A stretch of 64,000 nucleotides of DNA from NCBI GenBank assembly GCA_019914945.1, contig CM034101.1:7575188-7639187 (forward strand), in the 5' to 3' direction. Below are positions 11,765 to 22,543 of the stretch, in pieces. Numbering within the stretch: position 1 is the stretch's first letter; each line of letters opens with the position of its first letter. Source of the DNA: Typha latifolia. Its lineage: Eukaryota; Streptophyta; Magnoliopsida; Poales; Typhaceae. The notes under the pieces were generated by a model that saw only the letters and a list, made by a program, of their open reading frames with translations, did no database searches and was not told the origin of the DNA. A program made the translations under genes and the position numbers.

Positions 11765-11795
11765 GTGCTCCAATAATTGGTTTGGTGGAAGTGCT
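11765..11795. other. 31-bp templated filler at an insertion scar
   Basis: The bases between the LTR2 fragment and the resumed G1 integrase are two overlapping copies of nearby DNA. GTGCTCCAATAATT matches 11847-11860 with one change, and GTTTGGTGGAAGTGCTCC matches 11836-11853 exactly. Such filler is typical of polymerase-theta-type end joining in plants. Confidence 0.65.
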
Positions 11796-12590
11796 CCTAT
11801 AAGTCCTCAAGACACCCTCATGACCAGCCTCTAGAGTTTGGTGGAAGTGCTCCAACAATTTCTACCGCAATCCATTATTTGTGGCCACTCGAATGCATTT
11901 GCGGTCCAGCAGCAAACCGCCTTAGTTCTCTAACTCTTGATGGCGCTCCGGATCATCCAACACCAGCTGCAATAATCTCAAAACATCTGGATCAGATGTA
12001 CATGCATACCTCAGCTCGTCAAGGAAGGGAAAGGTAGGACAACAATAGGCTGCAAGCTCGGCGGTATCAGGTTGGCATGATAATGTATCCGCCGCTCTAT
12101 TTTTCGTTCCTTTCTTGTATTGAATTTCATAGTCATATCCCAATAATTTTGTGAACATCTCTGCTATGCCGGAGTGTATATGCGCTGTCCCATAAAGTAT
12201 GGATGGCTCCTTTGATTGATTCGGATAATTAATCGCTTACTGATCAAATAAGACCTCCACTTTGTCCCCGCATACAGAATTGCCAACATCTCTCTCTCAT
12301 AAGTTGATAATTGATGAGATTTTTGTGATAAAGCCATACTAAGATAGGCAATGGAATATCCTTCTTGCATTAGTACAGCTCCTATGCCAACACCCTACGC
12401 ATCACATTTCACAATGAACTCTTTGGTGAAGTCCGGTAGCGATAGAACGGGTGTTGTCATCATTGCTGTTTTTAGTTTTTCGAAGGCTGTTGTGGCTTCA
12501 TCCGTCCATCTAAAAGAGTCTTTCTTCAATAATAAAGTGAGAGGAGCAGCGATCTTGCCATATCCGGCGATGAAGCCTTACCAAGACATA
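11796..12590 (-). pseudogene. G1 RNase H and RH-integrase linker
   Basis: Minus strand: RTGVTTIAVFSF-side sequence reading as PVLSLPDFTKEFIVKCDA, then IAYLSMALSQKSHQLSTYER, EMLAILYAGTKWRSYL, and LIIRINQRSHPYFMGQRI. These are gypsy RNase H motifs. The linker LLGYDYEIQYKKGTKNRAAD then DTLSCQPDTAEL leads toward the integrase zinc domain at 11922-12158. Stops at 12160 and elsewhere. Confidence 0.8.
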
Positions 12591-13130
12591 TCTTCGCAAT
12601 AGAGGCCGAAATATATCATTCATGAGGCCTTGAAAGGTAACAGGAGCATTGGTGAGACCAAAAGGCATCACCCGAAACTCGTAATGCCCGTCCGGAGTCC
12701 GAAATGCAGTTTTGTGCACATCTGCTGGGTGAACTCTAATTTGATGATACCCGTCCTCAAGTCAAGCTTGTTGAATATAGTTGCCCCTACAAGCTCGTCT
12801 AGCAGCTCCTCCATAACTGAATAGGATACTGGTCCTTGACAATAATAGCGTTTAGTGCCCGATAGTCGAGACAAAAATACAATGTCCCATCCTTTTTTCG
12901 GCTACTATCTTGGAGATAACTTCTTTTTGTGCATGTGGATACTGATATGGTCTCACATTTGCCGGTGCAGCCCCGGGTACAATCTCTATGCGATGGTCCA
13001 CCGCTCTCATCGGTGGCAACTCCCATGGCTCCTTAAATAGTCTAGAAAAGTTATCTAATAAATTAGACAATTCAATGGTAGTACTTGAAGTCATTTGAGG
13101 CCCATCTCCTACTGGACCTCACTGAAGAAG
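12591..13130 (-). pseudogene. G1 RT, catalytic segment deleted
   Basis: Minus strand: [86 protein letters not shown] and [10 protein letters not shown]. Directly after YVLV the sequence jumps to the region after YYRRF. The FFDD catalytic box and about 280 bp present in the sister copy (36264-36530) are missing. RT cannot be active. Confidence 0.85.
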
Positions 13131-13800
13131 ATAGGCCAAATCATACGCACAAGGCAGCCCCACCATAGGCTGCATCATAGGAATCGGTGAAGACCGAATA
13201 CCATCAAGCCCCACATCTTCATTTTCTTGTTTAAATTTTATCCACATGCTACGGAAATCTAATGTGATGGGTCCCAAACTCTATAACCGCTGAGTGCCAG
13301 GGACAATGTTCGCACCTCGCTGCGCCAACGGATACAAGTCCACAATGATGTCGTGTCCTTGTACCTGTATATCGACCTAGCGACACAAGCTCTCTACCTG
13401 AAGCTTCGTGCCGTCTCTAATAGTAACATCAAATCCCATGGTTGATTCGGTATCCAAACCCAATCTCCTCACTAACCTCTCGTCTAGAAAGTTGTGTGTA
13501 CTCCCGAAATCGATGAGGATGTGCACACAATGCTTTCTAATGAGTCCGTCTATCCGTAATGTCCTCGGCGTAGAAGTACCCAAATATGCATGCATCGATA
13601 TTTTAGCTTGAATATCTTCCTCTACGCCTTCCTCAATGGCCTCCTCATGAACCTCCTCTGGACACTCTCCATCATCAACAACCTCATCATTATCCTCAAG
13701 ACCGTCGATGAGCATCACACTCCCGATCAGTTTAGAACACCGATGATAGGGGCAAAGCATTCATCGCATCGAAAGCGAAGACCCTTCGCTGTTCGCTCCT
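13131..13800 (-). pseudogene. G1 zinc finger tail and aspartic protease
   Basis: From 13760 minus: a zinc-finger end (HRCSKLIGSVMLIDG), an acidic spacer rich in EE and DD, then LIDFGSTHNFLDERLVRRLG. The protease motif is D-F-G where D-S/T-G is required. This is followed by VTIRDGTKLQVESLC, a stop, and VQGHDIIVDLYPLA-type sequence down to about 13270. Codon TCG to TTC would explain the Phe. Confidence 0.75.
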
Positions 13801-14940
13801 CCACCTGGGCAGGTGTGAGAGTTCGAATGGGGGGTCTTGTGCCTCCTCTAACATCGGAAGAAAGTCTCAAAGGTGGTCATGGTCTAGTACTCGCAGTCGC
13901 TATTTTTGAACCCATAGAATTTCCACCCGGCATTATAGGTGCAAACTGCCCATCTTAGTTGCCCTAATTGGTTTTTGCTGCCATATTTAGAGCCTTATGC
14001 TTTTGCTCCATCCTCACGGCCTTCTCAAAGGCCTCCTCAAGAGTAGTAGGAAAAAGAGCATGAACATCCGCCTGTATCTCATCCCGAAGTCCTAAAATAA
14101 ATGTTCTTATCAATGTCGGTTTGGGCCAAGGTGGCTCACACCAAATACTAACTCTTTTAAACTCATCTTGGTACTCCAATATGATCGTCCTCTGAACCAT
14201 CTTGCTTAATGTGGTAGCAAAATCTTCATATGCCGCTATCCCAAATCTGCGTGTAATCCTCCTATAAAAATTAGCCCATTCGGTAAATCCTCCACCACGA
14301 ATAACTGATCTATATCAATGCAATGTCGTTCCTTGGAGGTGAAAGCTTGCCATCTGGACTTTTTCATCTTTCGTTGTACCTTGACAATCAAAATATTTTT
14401 CAACTTGAAATACCCAATCCGTTGGATCACCGCCTTAGAATTTTGGAAAGTCCAAGCGTGCGGTTCTCCCCCGAATAGTATTGTCTGGTTCGGCGAAAGA
14501 TCCTTGGTTCAGGTCTAAACCTTTGTACATGTTGATCACCTTCTCTAAATCCTCGAACACGTCCATCACCATCTCCAAAGGGATCAACCTCATCCTCAAA
14601 GTGCTAATCCTCCTCATCGATAAAGCGCATCGATGCCGCACGTCTCTCGAGTTCCACCACCGCCGGTCTTGGGTTTTATAACGGAGATGGGGGATGATGT
14701 GTAGGCATAGGTAAGAGGGGATCATTGACACTCACATGACGCACCTGGACCTGTGGGGTATCAGTTCGATGAGGTCCCACCACTGTTCCTTCTTGAAGCT
14801 TCGATCGTTGTCGAGGAGATGATGAACCCAAGCGGTTCATGACATATTCTTTGAAATCATTGTGATCCTTTTGAATTGCGTCAACTCTATGCAACAATGA
14901 TTGGAACATAGCCCTAAGTTCATCCACCAAGCCCATATTC
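13801..14940 (-). pseudogene. G1 gag
   Basis: From 14942 minus: MNMGLVDELRAMFQSLLHRV then VDAIQKDHNDFKEYVMNRLG, a coiled-coil-like N-terminus, then a proline-rich stretch, a DWVFQVEKYF-type core in a shifted frame near 14400, ITRRFGIAAYEDFATT in a shifted frame, and the C-terminal EEAFEKAVRMEQKHKALNMA (near 14000). Gag of gypsy elements forms the particle. Many shifts, one stop at 13960. Confidence 0.75.
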
Positions 14941-14949
14941 ATACCAAAT

Positions 14950-15793
14950 TGATGTGTTCTTATACCAAAAGGTCGGCTACGAAATAATTCCTTAAGATCT
15001 GAATTTATTGTAGGAAGCAGTCCGCCAATTATGGGAACATATTTGTCAAATATTCTCCTTTAGTCAGAAAATTATGAAACTAATTTATTAGATTTATAAC
15101 TTCCTGATCTATAACTGTCGTATTTACTCCATTCGTAGATTCGAACTACAACTAGAACAAAAACATAGAATAACTTGGGTGATGGTGGTGGTGACGAGTG
15201 GAGTGGATGTTAGGGTTATAGATAGGTATGGAGATAAAGGTAGATGGTGGATGTGATTAAGGGATGTAGACAAAGGGAATGAAGTGGTTGAGATCCCAAA
15301 GAAGAGGGGTGGCTCGATAGACGAGGGAGATTAGAAGTTAGGAGAAATCTTACCAACGGAACAGGTGGAAGGATGGTGAAGAGGGAGAAGGGAGAGAGTC
15401 TAAAGAGAAGATAGGATGCAAGAAACCAATAATCCAATCGCATAATGAATTTGGCTGTCATCCACATATTTATAGAGGCTAACCAACAAGTTCTAAAATA
15501 ATAAGTAACCCTAATTCTAGAGAATTTTTGCCGATTGCGTTCGAACACGCCTGATCGCGTTCGAACCCACATAAGACATTCTCTATATGTGCAAATGCGA
15601 TTGAGGCGTTCGAACGCGCCCGACCGCGTTCGAACGCGCATTACGCATCTCCTGTATTTGCGAACTTGATGCAGGCATTCGCAAGGCCGTTCGAACGCGA
15701 CCTCTCCTGTGTTCGAATGCGACCTAGAGAAATTTTATTTTAATGAAAATAAATAACTAATGCAATAAGAAAAGATCCTAATTAAGTGTATCA
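14950..15793 (-). repeat. G1 5' LTR with GCGTTCGAACGC cassette
   Basis: Minus strand: TGATACACTTAATTAGG at 15793, inner end at 14950, 844 bp. The remaining internal edge ATTTGGTAT is the start of a tRNA-iMet primer binding site broken after 9 bases. U3 carries at least six GTTCGAACG-type sites (15535-15715) and GCACATATAGAGAA, then CTCTATAAATATGTGG (TATA box, about 15462-15477). Confidence 0.85.
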
Positions 15794-16720
15794 TAATGGT
15801 TTGCTTCATGAGGTGAAACAATTTCTCCCTAGAAATTTTATTATGAAAGATATGGGTGAGGCGTCTTATGTCATTCGCATTAAGATTCATAGAGATAGAC
15901 TTCGAGGTATTTTAGGTCTGTCTCAGGAAACCTATATTAATAAAGTTTTGGAGAGATTTTGGATGAAGGATTGTTCACCAAGTGTAGCTCCTATTGTGAA
16001 AGGTGATAAGTTTAATTTAAACTAGTGCCCAAAGAATGATCTTGAGAGAGAACAAATGAAGAACATTCCATATGTTTCTGCTATGGGAAGCCTGATGTAT
16101 GCTTAGGTTTGTACAAGGCCTAACATTGCATTTGCTATAGGAATATTAGGATGATATCAAAGTAATCTAGGTATGGACTACTAGAGAGCAGCAAAGAAAG
16201 TAATGAGATATTTTCAACGAACTAAAGATTACATGCTTATGTATAGACGGACAAATAATTTAGAAGTGATTGGATACTCAGATTTTAATTTCACTGGTTG
16301 TGTTGATTCACATAAGACAACATCTAGATATATTTTCATAATAGCCGATGGAGTTGTATCATGGAAGAGTGTCAAGTAGACCTTGACTACTACTTCTACT
16401 ATGGAAGTAGAGTTTGTATCTTGTTTTGAGGCTACTTCACATAGTCTATGGCTTAAGAGTTTTATATCTGGGCTTAAAGTTATGGATTCTATTTCTAGGC
16501 CATTAAGAATTTTTTGCGATAATTTAGCTGCTTTTTTTGTGACTAAGAATAATAAAAGTGGAAATCGAAGTAAACACATTAACAATAAGTATCTAGCCAT
16601 AAGGGAATGTATTAAGGAAAAGAAAGTGGTCATTGAGCACATAAGCACTGAATTAATGATCGCTGATACTTTGACTAAGGGCATGCCACCATTGAAATTC
16701 AAGGATCATAGAGAAAATGG
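15794..16720 (+). pseudogene. Copia-A RT C-terminus and RNase H
   Basis: GLLHEVKQFLPRNFIMKDMG then EASYVIRIKIHRDR and ILGLSQETYINKVLERF are the region just after YVDD in copia RT. After a stop come VSAMGSLMYA and TRPNIAFAIG. RNase H follows with GYSDFNFTGCVDSHKTTSRY, STMEVEFVSCFEATSHSLWL, IFCDNLAAFF, and SKHINNKYLAIRECIKEKKV. It ends with ADTLTKGMPPLKF at about 16690. Stops at 16022, 16105, 16155 and 16380. Confidence 0.85.
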
Positions 16721-16796
16721 GACTTGGTTCCACTATATGATTATGTATACATCTATGAACGAAACTCTTATTAATTGTGATGTTTTCTTATATTAA

Positions 16797-17036
16797 TGTG
16801 CACCTTAAGTATTTGAGAAAATTCATAGGACCAAGAATAAACATAAGATTTATTCATTAAGTGTTACCACATAAAGTATAATACTTGAGAACTAAATATA
16901 TAATAATACATGAAAGATAATACTTGTTATCAGAGGACTAATCGCCATGATTCGTATGTTTATTTCGTAAGAAAGATAATCAATGATATTAAATTAAGAT
17001 ATCAATCAGGTCAAACATATGGACCAAGTGGGAGAA
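16797..17036 (+). other. Copia-A 3' untranslated segment and polypurine tract
   Basis: AT-rich DNA between the end of RNase H and the LTR. It closes with AAGTGGGAGAA (17026-17036) immediately before TGTAACCATTTC, the expected polypurine tract. Confidence 0.65.
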
Positions 17037-17494
17037 TGTAACCATTTCTTTTAACCCAATTTATTATGGTCCAAATGTTTCCCTCTCTTATTCCTAACAT
17101 TCGTGATGGTTAAAATATTTTCTCATTGATTAGATGAAAGTTATCTCATTGATTGAGATGAAGGTTTTCTTATTGATTGAGATAAAATTTTTCCCATAAG
17201 ATAAACATTTATTTTCAATATGATAACTCATAACCATAAAGCTTGATGGGAGCTAGGCTATATATAGTGGATTTGGTCCCTAAGCTCATTCACTCAATTT
17301 AGAAAAGCCACACCATCAAACTAGAGTGTTTGAGAGCTTAGAAGATCCAAAGCTAACGTGAGAAAAATTACAAGTTTTGAAGTGTGAATTTGAACACAAA
17401 TGGCCGGAGCTGTGATGATCTTTTGGGTCTTTAGTTTTCAATCTTTGATAGAATTTAATTTCATAATTTATATCGTATTCTTTTATTCTAACAA
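17037..17494 (+). repeat. Probable copia-A 3' LTR
   Basis: Starts TGTAACC right after the polypurine tract. The end is set at TTCTAACA (17494) because it is the first CA-terminated edge before unrelated sequence, but with no second LTR in view this is a guess. Contains CTATATATAG as a likely TATA box. Confidence 0.45.
17258..17267 (+). promoter_or_regulatory. TATA box in copia-A LTR
   Basis: CTATATATAG about 220 bp inside the probable LTR, the usual place for the U3/R promoter. Confidence 0.5.
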
Positions 17495-18964
17495 CTATCA
17501 CCATTCTTTTTCAGTGACATGTGGTTCAACATTACTATTTTGGGTGCTACATCACAGTCAACTACTCCAACATTGGCAGTCTCTCTCATTACACTAAAGG
17601 AGCAATCCCACAACAACAATCAACCCAAGATGGCATCAAATTCTTTTGCAAAATAGAAGGATGTGGACATTCCATTGTCATCATCAACTCATACTCTAGC
17701 AATTGCAGTTATACTGCCAAATCACCACCTCACAATAACCCATAAAAGAAGATCTTTCTAAACGAGTTCTAAAAGTGTCAAGAAGGGAATACATTCTCTT
17801 CACTAAGGAAAAAAAATCCCCTTCAATAATCTAGAAACCCTTCAAAGGGGTAAAGAAATACTTTCTTCAAAAGGATAATGATGAATTCATCCCGGCCTTC
17901 TCTAAACAAACAAAGAAGATCGTCAACCAACAATTTTACACTTCGCAACAAGCTGCACCAATAGTTTTCACTTTAAGAATTATCTAGTTGGGCTCTTCTA
18001 AATGAAAAAGATTTGAAAGTTAAAAGGTTTGTCCCAATCTTCATATCCTTTTATAAGATCACCTTCAATTCCTTCAAAATATCATAAAGTATCTATTAGT
18101 AAACTTTGGATTGATTCTTTTTTGAAGTAAGAGCAATCCAAAATTTCTTAATATACATCATCGTTATGCACATCATCTTCATGCAGAATATGAACGCCAA
18201 CAAGAGTATTAATAAGCAAACTTTCATAATGATCGAGTAACATTCAATAATTATGTTGACCAATGCTTGAAGAAGCTTTCCATTAAAGAAAATTGTAAGG
18301 CGAGCTACAACAATAACTTTGTCGTTCATCAATCCTCTTCTAAAGACTCTACTTCAACTTCTAAAATAAAGAAGTCTACTAAGAGAAAGAATCATGATCA
18401 TCGTGTACATCGTTGACCTCATCTAGTTGCCACTAGATGGCATTTGTATTATCAAACAGAGGTATCACCAAAAAAAATCACCCCATAGGTAGGGGGCATC
18501 CTGGTTATATTATAGACAACTAGATGGCATTTGTATTATCAAATAGAGGTATCACCAAAAAAATCACTCCATAGGTAGGGGACGTCCTAGTTATATTATA
18601 GACAAACCTAAGAAAAGGGAGTCACCAGGAAAGAGCAATGTGAAACAAAACATTGCCAAATACATCATCAAAGACAACTTTTTCTATCCTCTCTCTACAA
18701 TGCCGGTTGAAATCCAAGATGAGATAGTCTCAACCGTGATTAGTACATCTTCGAGTGTTCTAGCAAAGAGAAAGGAAAGAAGAACCAACGGAAATGCTAA
18801 TCATAGGCCTCAAACTAGAAGCCAAACTCTCTCTACTAATAGTAGGGACAATGATTTCCAAATTGATGTTCCTATAAATTCAGCAAATGAAAATGAATTT
18901 CCTCCGCTTCCAAAATCTCCAATACAATGATCTTCGTTAATTGTACATTATCAAGTTCTTTCCA
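17495..18964 (+). other. Unidentified decayed coding-like DNA
   Basis: Short open stretches (a 74-codon one at 17521-17745, a 96-codon one at 18640-18930 with LPPLPKSPIQ-like ending) suggest a former coding region, but I do not recognise the product. The latter contains NHRPQTRSQTLS, a basic low-complexity segment. By position it may be the 5' part of the Tat-like element or older DNA beside it. Confidence 0.4.
18433..18605. repeat. Tandem duplication, 87-bp and 86-bp units
   Basis: The block from CTAGATGGCATTTGTATT at 18433 is repeated from 18520 with a few changes (GGGGGCATCCTGG versus GGGGACGTCCTAG). Copies are immediately adjacent. Each contains GAGGTATCACC and an A run. Confidence 0.85.
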
Positions 18965-19184
18965 TGTAACAACCCAACTCTAACAAAAAAAAAACTTAAT
19001 TTATTACAAGGCACAATGTGGTCGGCCACAGCGACCATGCAATGGCAGGAGGGGAGGGCACCACGCGCCCCAACCACCGGCCCAGCCAACCTGGCAGGGC
19101 CAACTAGTGCGGTAGGCCTCACCACCATCGTGGCCTCCCTCCCCACCGCCTCTCTCTCTCACTCTCCTCTCTCTCTTTCAAACA

Positions 19185-19219
<35 letters not shown>

Positions 19220-19393
19220 GGGTTCGTCGGAATAGAGCCGCCGACGAGAGGCCGGTAGCTGGCTGGCCAGCAACGGCCGAGCTCCTCCCCGCCGGCCTAG
19301 TCCCCTCCCTTTCCTCCCCTCCTCTCTTTCTTCTCTTCTTCTCTTCTCTTCTTCTTCCTCAACTGATTCTCCTTTTTTTTTCTTTTCTTTAAT

Positions 19394-19449
19394 AGTGCTG
19401 GGCTCGGCCCAGCACTGTAGCAGGCCAGTGCTGGGCCAAGCCCAGCACT
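19394..19449. repeat. Twin 23-bp GC-rich palindromes in T LTR
   Basis: AGTGCTGGGC is paired with GCCCAGCACT around a 3-base centre at 19394-19416 and again at 19427-19449, 10 bp apart. The same pair is at 59719-59741 and 59752-59774 (T5), about 28983-29034 (T3) and, diverged, 5632-5680 (T1). Conserved paired hairpins beside a CT/GA tract suggest a structural or regulatory role that I cannot name. Confidence 0.75.
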
Positions 19450-20607
19450 AGTGCCAGTACTCCTTATTTTTATTTTATTATTTATTTATTTAGGTATTTC
19501 TTTCTTAATTAGTACAAATAGATTTAGACATTAATTATATTAATAATAATATATATTCATCAATATGATTATTATTAATTATAATTAATTAATGATTAAT
19601 TAGGTTATAAATTATTACACATAAATATAGGTAATACCTATATTTATTTGTTTATTTATTTATTTACCTATATGTCTATTAGATTAATAGATAGATATGT
19701 AAATTATAATTATTAGATTTATATTCTAATATTCTTATAATATACATTTTAAGTAATTTTATAATTTATTATATATTATTATCCTGCAACAAATAAAATA
19801 CTAGGCTTCTTTAGTTAGTTATTTATTATTTTATCAAGTAAAGACTTCATAGTCCATAATTAATCAAGATAGAGTATGAGTTATAAAATTAATTATTTAG
19901 CCTTTTATATATTTTATAATTATATATTTAGAAATATTCTTATATAAAAGGAAATGGACCTCTTCTCCTTGTACTATAATTAGCATTTTATGATAATAGT
20001 ATAATTATAGTATTTGAATCGTATCTATAATATAGATCTAGTTATGTAATCAAAAATAAAAAGAAGTGATTCTAAACCTAATAAACCTTTATATTTTACT
20101 TGAATTAATTTTAATTAGATAAATGACTAACTTTATGCTACTTAAATATTTTCAGATCCCGAATCCCCTTATTTGAAACCCCGTGGACCTTGTTGATGAG
20201 TTGACGTTTGATTAACGAATATGATGGATATATGGTTCGGGTCTTCTGATTAGATGTCGGTAGTTTTATCCCCTAGACACCTTTCTCAAATTAGGTTATA
20301 CTATATATTATGTACATGCATGTTTGGCCTTCAGCATGATTATATGACTTTATCTAGAGATGATTACAGTCAAGCATATTTTTATCATTCATATAATTAG
20401 ACTGATCTTAGATATCAGTATGATGATGATAAATAGAGATGATGAGAGATAATTATACTGTTATAATTTTATGTCCAGTTGATCTATAACATGAGTATGC
20501 ATGTAATATATTAGCATGGTTATGCATGTGTTAACTATATAGTTGGAGACTATATTGCATCATTTTTCTCTTGATTCTTGTTCCACCTAAATACCTATTA
20601 TGCATTA

Positions 20608-21252
20608 TGTTAGGTTTTTATTTGTTGGCAATTGTGTACAAAATATTCTAAATATATTTTTTCACGTATATGAGCTTTACACAAGTCTAGAATATCTCTG
20701 GTTTGAAGAATTGCAAGATTATTGGAGAAAAGCCGTTGAGTTCACACTGCGTTCACAAACGCGTTCGAACGCGGGTACTGCGTTCATACAAACAAAGAGC
20801 TGCGTTCACAAACACGTTCGAACGCGGGTACTGCGTTCACACAGACAAAGAGCCGCGTTCACAAACGCGTTCGAATGCGGGTACTGCGTTCACACAGACA
20901 GAGAGCCGCATTCACAAATGCGTTCGAACGTGGGTACTGCGTTCACATAGACCGAGAGCCGCGTTCACAAACGCGTTTGAATGCGGGTACTGCGTTCACA
21001 CAGACAGAGAGCCGCATTCATAAACGCATTTGAACGTGGGTATTGCGTTCACATAGACCGAGAGCTGCGTTCACAAACGTGTTCGAGCGCAACCTGAAGA
21101 ATTCAAGTTGTCACGTTCGAACGCACCTGAGTTCAAGTCATGTCGTTCGAACGCACCCGGGCCGCGTTTGAACGCACCAACAAAGTTTGATAAAATTGGA
21201 CTTTCGTGAGTACGGATAAGACTTGGATTTGGCTCTATCTTGGAGATCATAT
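20608..21252 (+). repeat. SIRE-type LTR start patched into T2
   Basis: Begins TGTTAGGTTTTTATTTGTTG, the SIRE LTR start (24767, 34168), and runs to GGAGATCATAT. It contains about six copies of a ~53-bp unit built on GCGTTCACAAACGC and GCGTTCGAACGC (20747-21075), against three to four in 24767-25714. T-LTR sequence follows directly, collinear with T before the patch. Confidence 0.8.
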
Positions 21253-21625
21253 TGGACTTACGTTCGAGGTCATTAGTTTGTGTGCGCAGTAGACATTTAG
21301 ACACATGTCGTTCGCTAGGGCATATGTAGCTAGTTTTCCTCACGAAATTTCTATCAGCTAGGAGGGGCCCAGTCTAGATGAAGAATACATTCATATTCTC
21401 ATTCATGACATGATGCTCTCTCTAATTTATATTATCCAGTAAATGATTTACACTCTATTTGGCATCACTAATTTTGGGAAAGGTCTATTCACTCAGCCTT
21501 TTGCTCATGACTCGCACTTTATTTTTTTTCTAACCCTCTTAGATATGTGATACGTGATAGCGACTTGAGATATCTCGATAAGATATTTTCGATTGATGAG
21601 GTGAGCTATAGGTGCGAAACGGTGA

Positions 21626-22288
21626 TACTATTCTAGTGATTGGTTTTGATCCGAGTTTAGATCCGTGATTTTTTTCCGTTTGGGTTTTTCCACGTTAAAA
21701 TCTTGGCGTTCATCTCTTCTTTCGTTCCTAATATTTCTACGGACTTTTACTTAAGCGAACGAGTGATATCATTGCCTAGTATTTAGATACATACTTGTGT
21801 CTAGGGGTTTTTCAATCGGTATTAGAGCGGGTTCTCTTACTCTTTGAGAGAGATCAGATAGGCATGGATTTTCATAGAGATGGACCATCATCTATTTGAC
21901 CTCCTATCCTAGATGGATCAAATTATGGATATTGGAAAGCTAGGATGAGAGCTTACTTGAAGTATATAGATGAACGAGTATGGTTTGCCGTTGTGAACAG
22001 TTGGAGTCCACCAATGTACATGGTGGATGATTAACTTGCTGATAAACCGATAGAGTCATGGGATTAGTCAGACTATGAAAAAGTTGGATGGAATAGCAAG
22101 GCAATAAATGCAATTTTTAGTTGTGTTTCCTCGGAAGAATTTAGAAGAATTTATACTTGTGAGATAGCAAAAGAAGCTTTGACGATCTTAGAAACTACTC
22201 ACGAAGGAACTATGGCCGTAAAACTTTCTAAACTTCAGAGGTTGACTAATAGTTTTGAAACTCTACGTATGGAGGAGAATGAGACATG
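21626..22288 (+). pseudogene. SIRE-type LTR end, primer site and gag start patched into T2
   Basis: TACTATTCTAGTGATTGG begins the last part of a SIRE LTR, which ends GGGGTTTTTCA at about 21814. A decayed primer site CGGTATTAGAGCGG follows, then gag: DGSNYGYWKARMRAYLKYID, CVSSEEFRRIYTCEIAKEAL, LETTHEGTMAVKLSKLQRL. The piece stops at about 22288, where T-LTR sequence resumes. Two stops (TAG, TAA) replace expected Arg and Lys or Trp codons. Confidence 0.8.
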
Positions 22289-22543
22289 TCAAATTATAGT
22301 GTACTCGTGTATTAGTTGATTAATTGTATCTTGATGGTTTGTCGTGTCTTGTGTGGGTCCTACCAAATGATGTAGTGGTCTAGTATATATTATTGTGGAC
22401 TTGGATATTCATATGTTAACAGATTTATATGGTTGATAATATAATTTATATGGTGTTGGATTATGTGAGTATCGATATGTTAACATGTATTATTTGATGA
22501 TGTGATAATTATATGTGCACAAGAGTATATCTGTGCGTGACGT

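Larger units (their letters stand above)
10035..15793 (-). mobile_element. G1: chromovirus-like Ty3/gypsy element, degenerate
   Basis: Minus order: 5' LTR (15793-14950), gag, zinc finger and protease, RT, RNase H, integrase, chromodomain-like tail, purine tract, truncated 3' LTR (10397-10035). RT before integrase defines Ty3/gypsy. The outer ~440 bp of the 3' LTR is missing, so no target duplication can be read. The catalytic part of RT is deleted and the integrase carries an LTR2 fragment. It sits inside copia-A RT: copia resumes at 15794. Confidence 0.85.
1..17494 (+). mobile_element. Copia-A: degenerate Ty1/copia retrotransposon, interrupted, 5' LTR outside window
   Basis: The gag-pol order gag, zinc knuckle, protease, integrase, RT, RNase H is readable on the plus strand in four blocks: 605-3296, 9757-10034, 15794-16720 and a 3' LTR from 17037. 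Integrase before RT defines Ty1/copia. The gaps are filled by a T element (3297-8742), an LTR2 solo LTR (8755-9749) and a G element (10035-15793). RT reading resumes across each junction: KARLVAKGF-type sequence before T1, DSLRI-type after LTR2, GLLHEVKQF after G1. All blocks carry stops and frameshifts, so it is dead. It is the oldest layer of this third of the window. The lineage within copia is not assigned. Confidence 0.85.

Noticed and set aside
20600..21023. Overlapping plus-strand ORFs with repeated HTDREPHSQ-like text
   Set aside because: They are translations of the ~53-bp U3 array in two frames. No reason to think it is translated.
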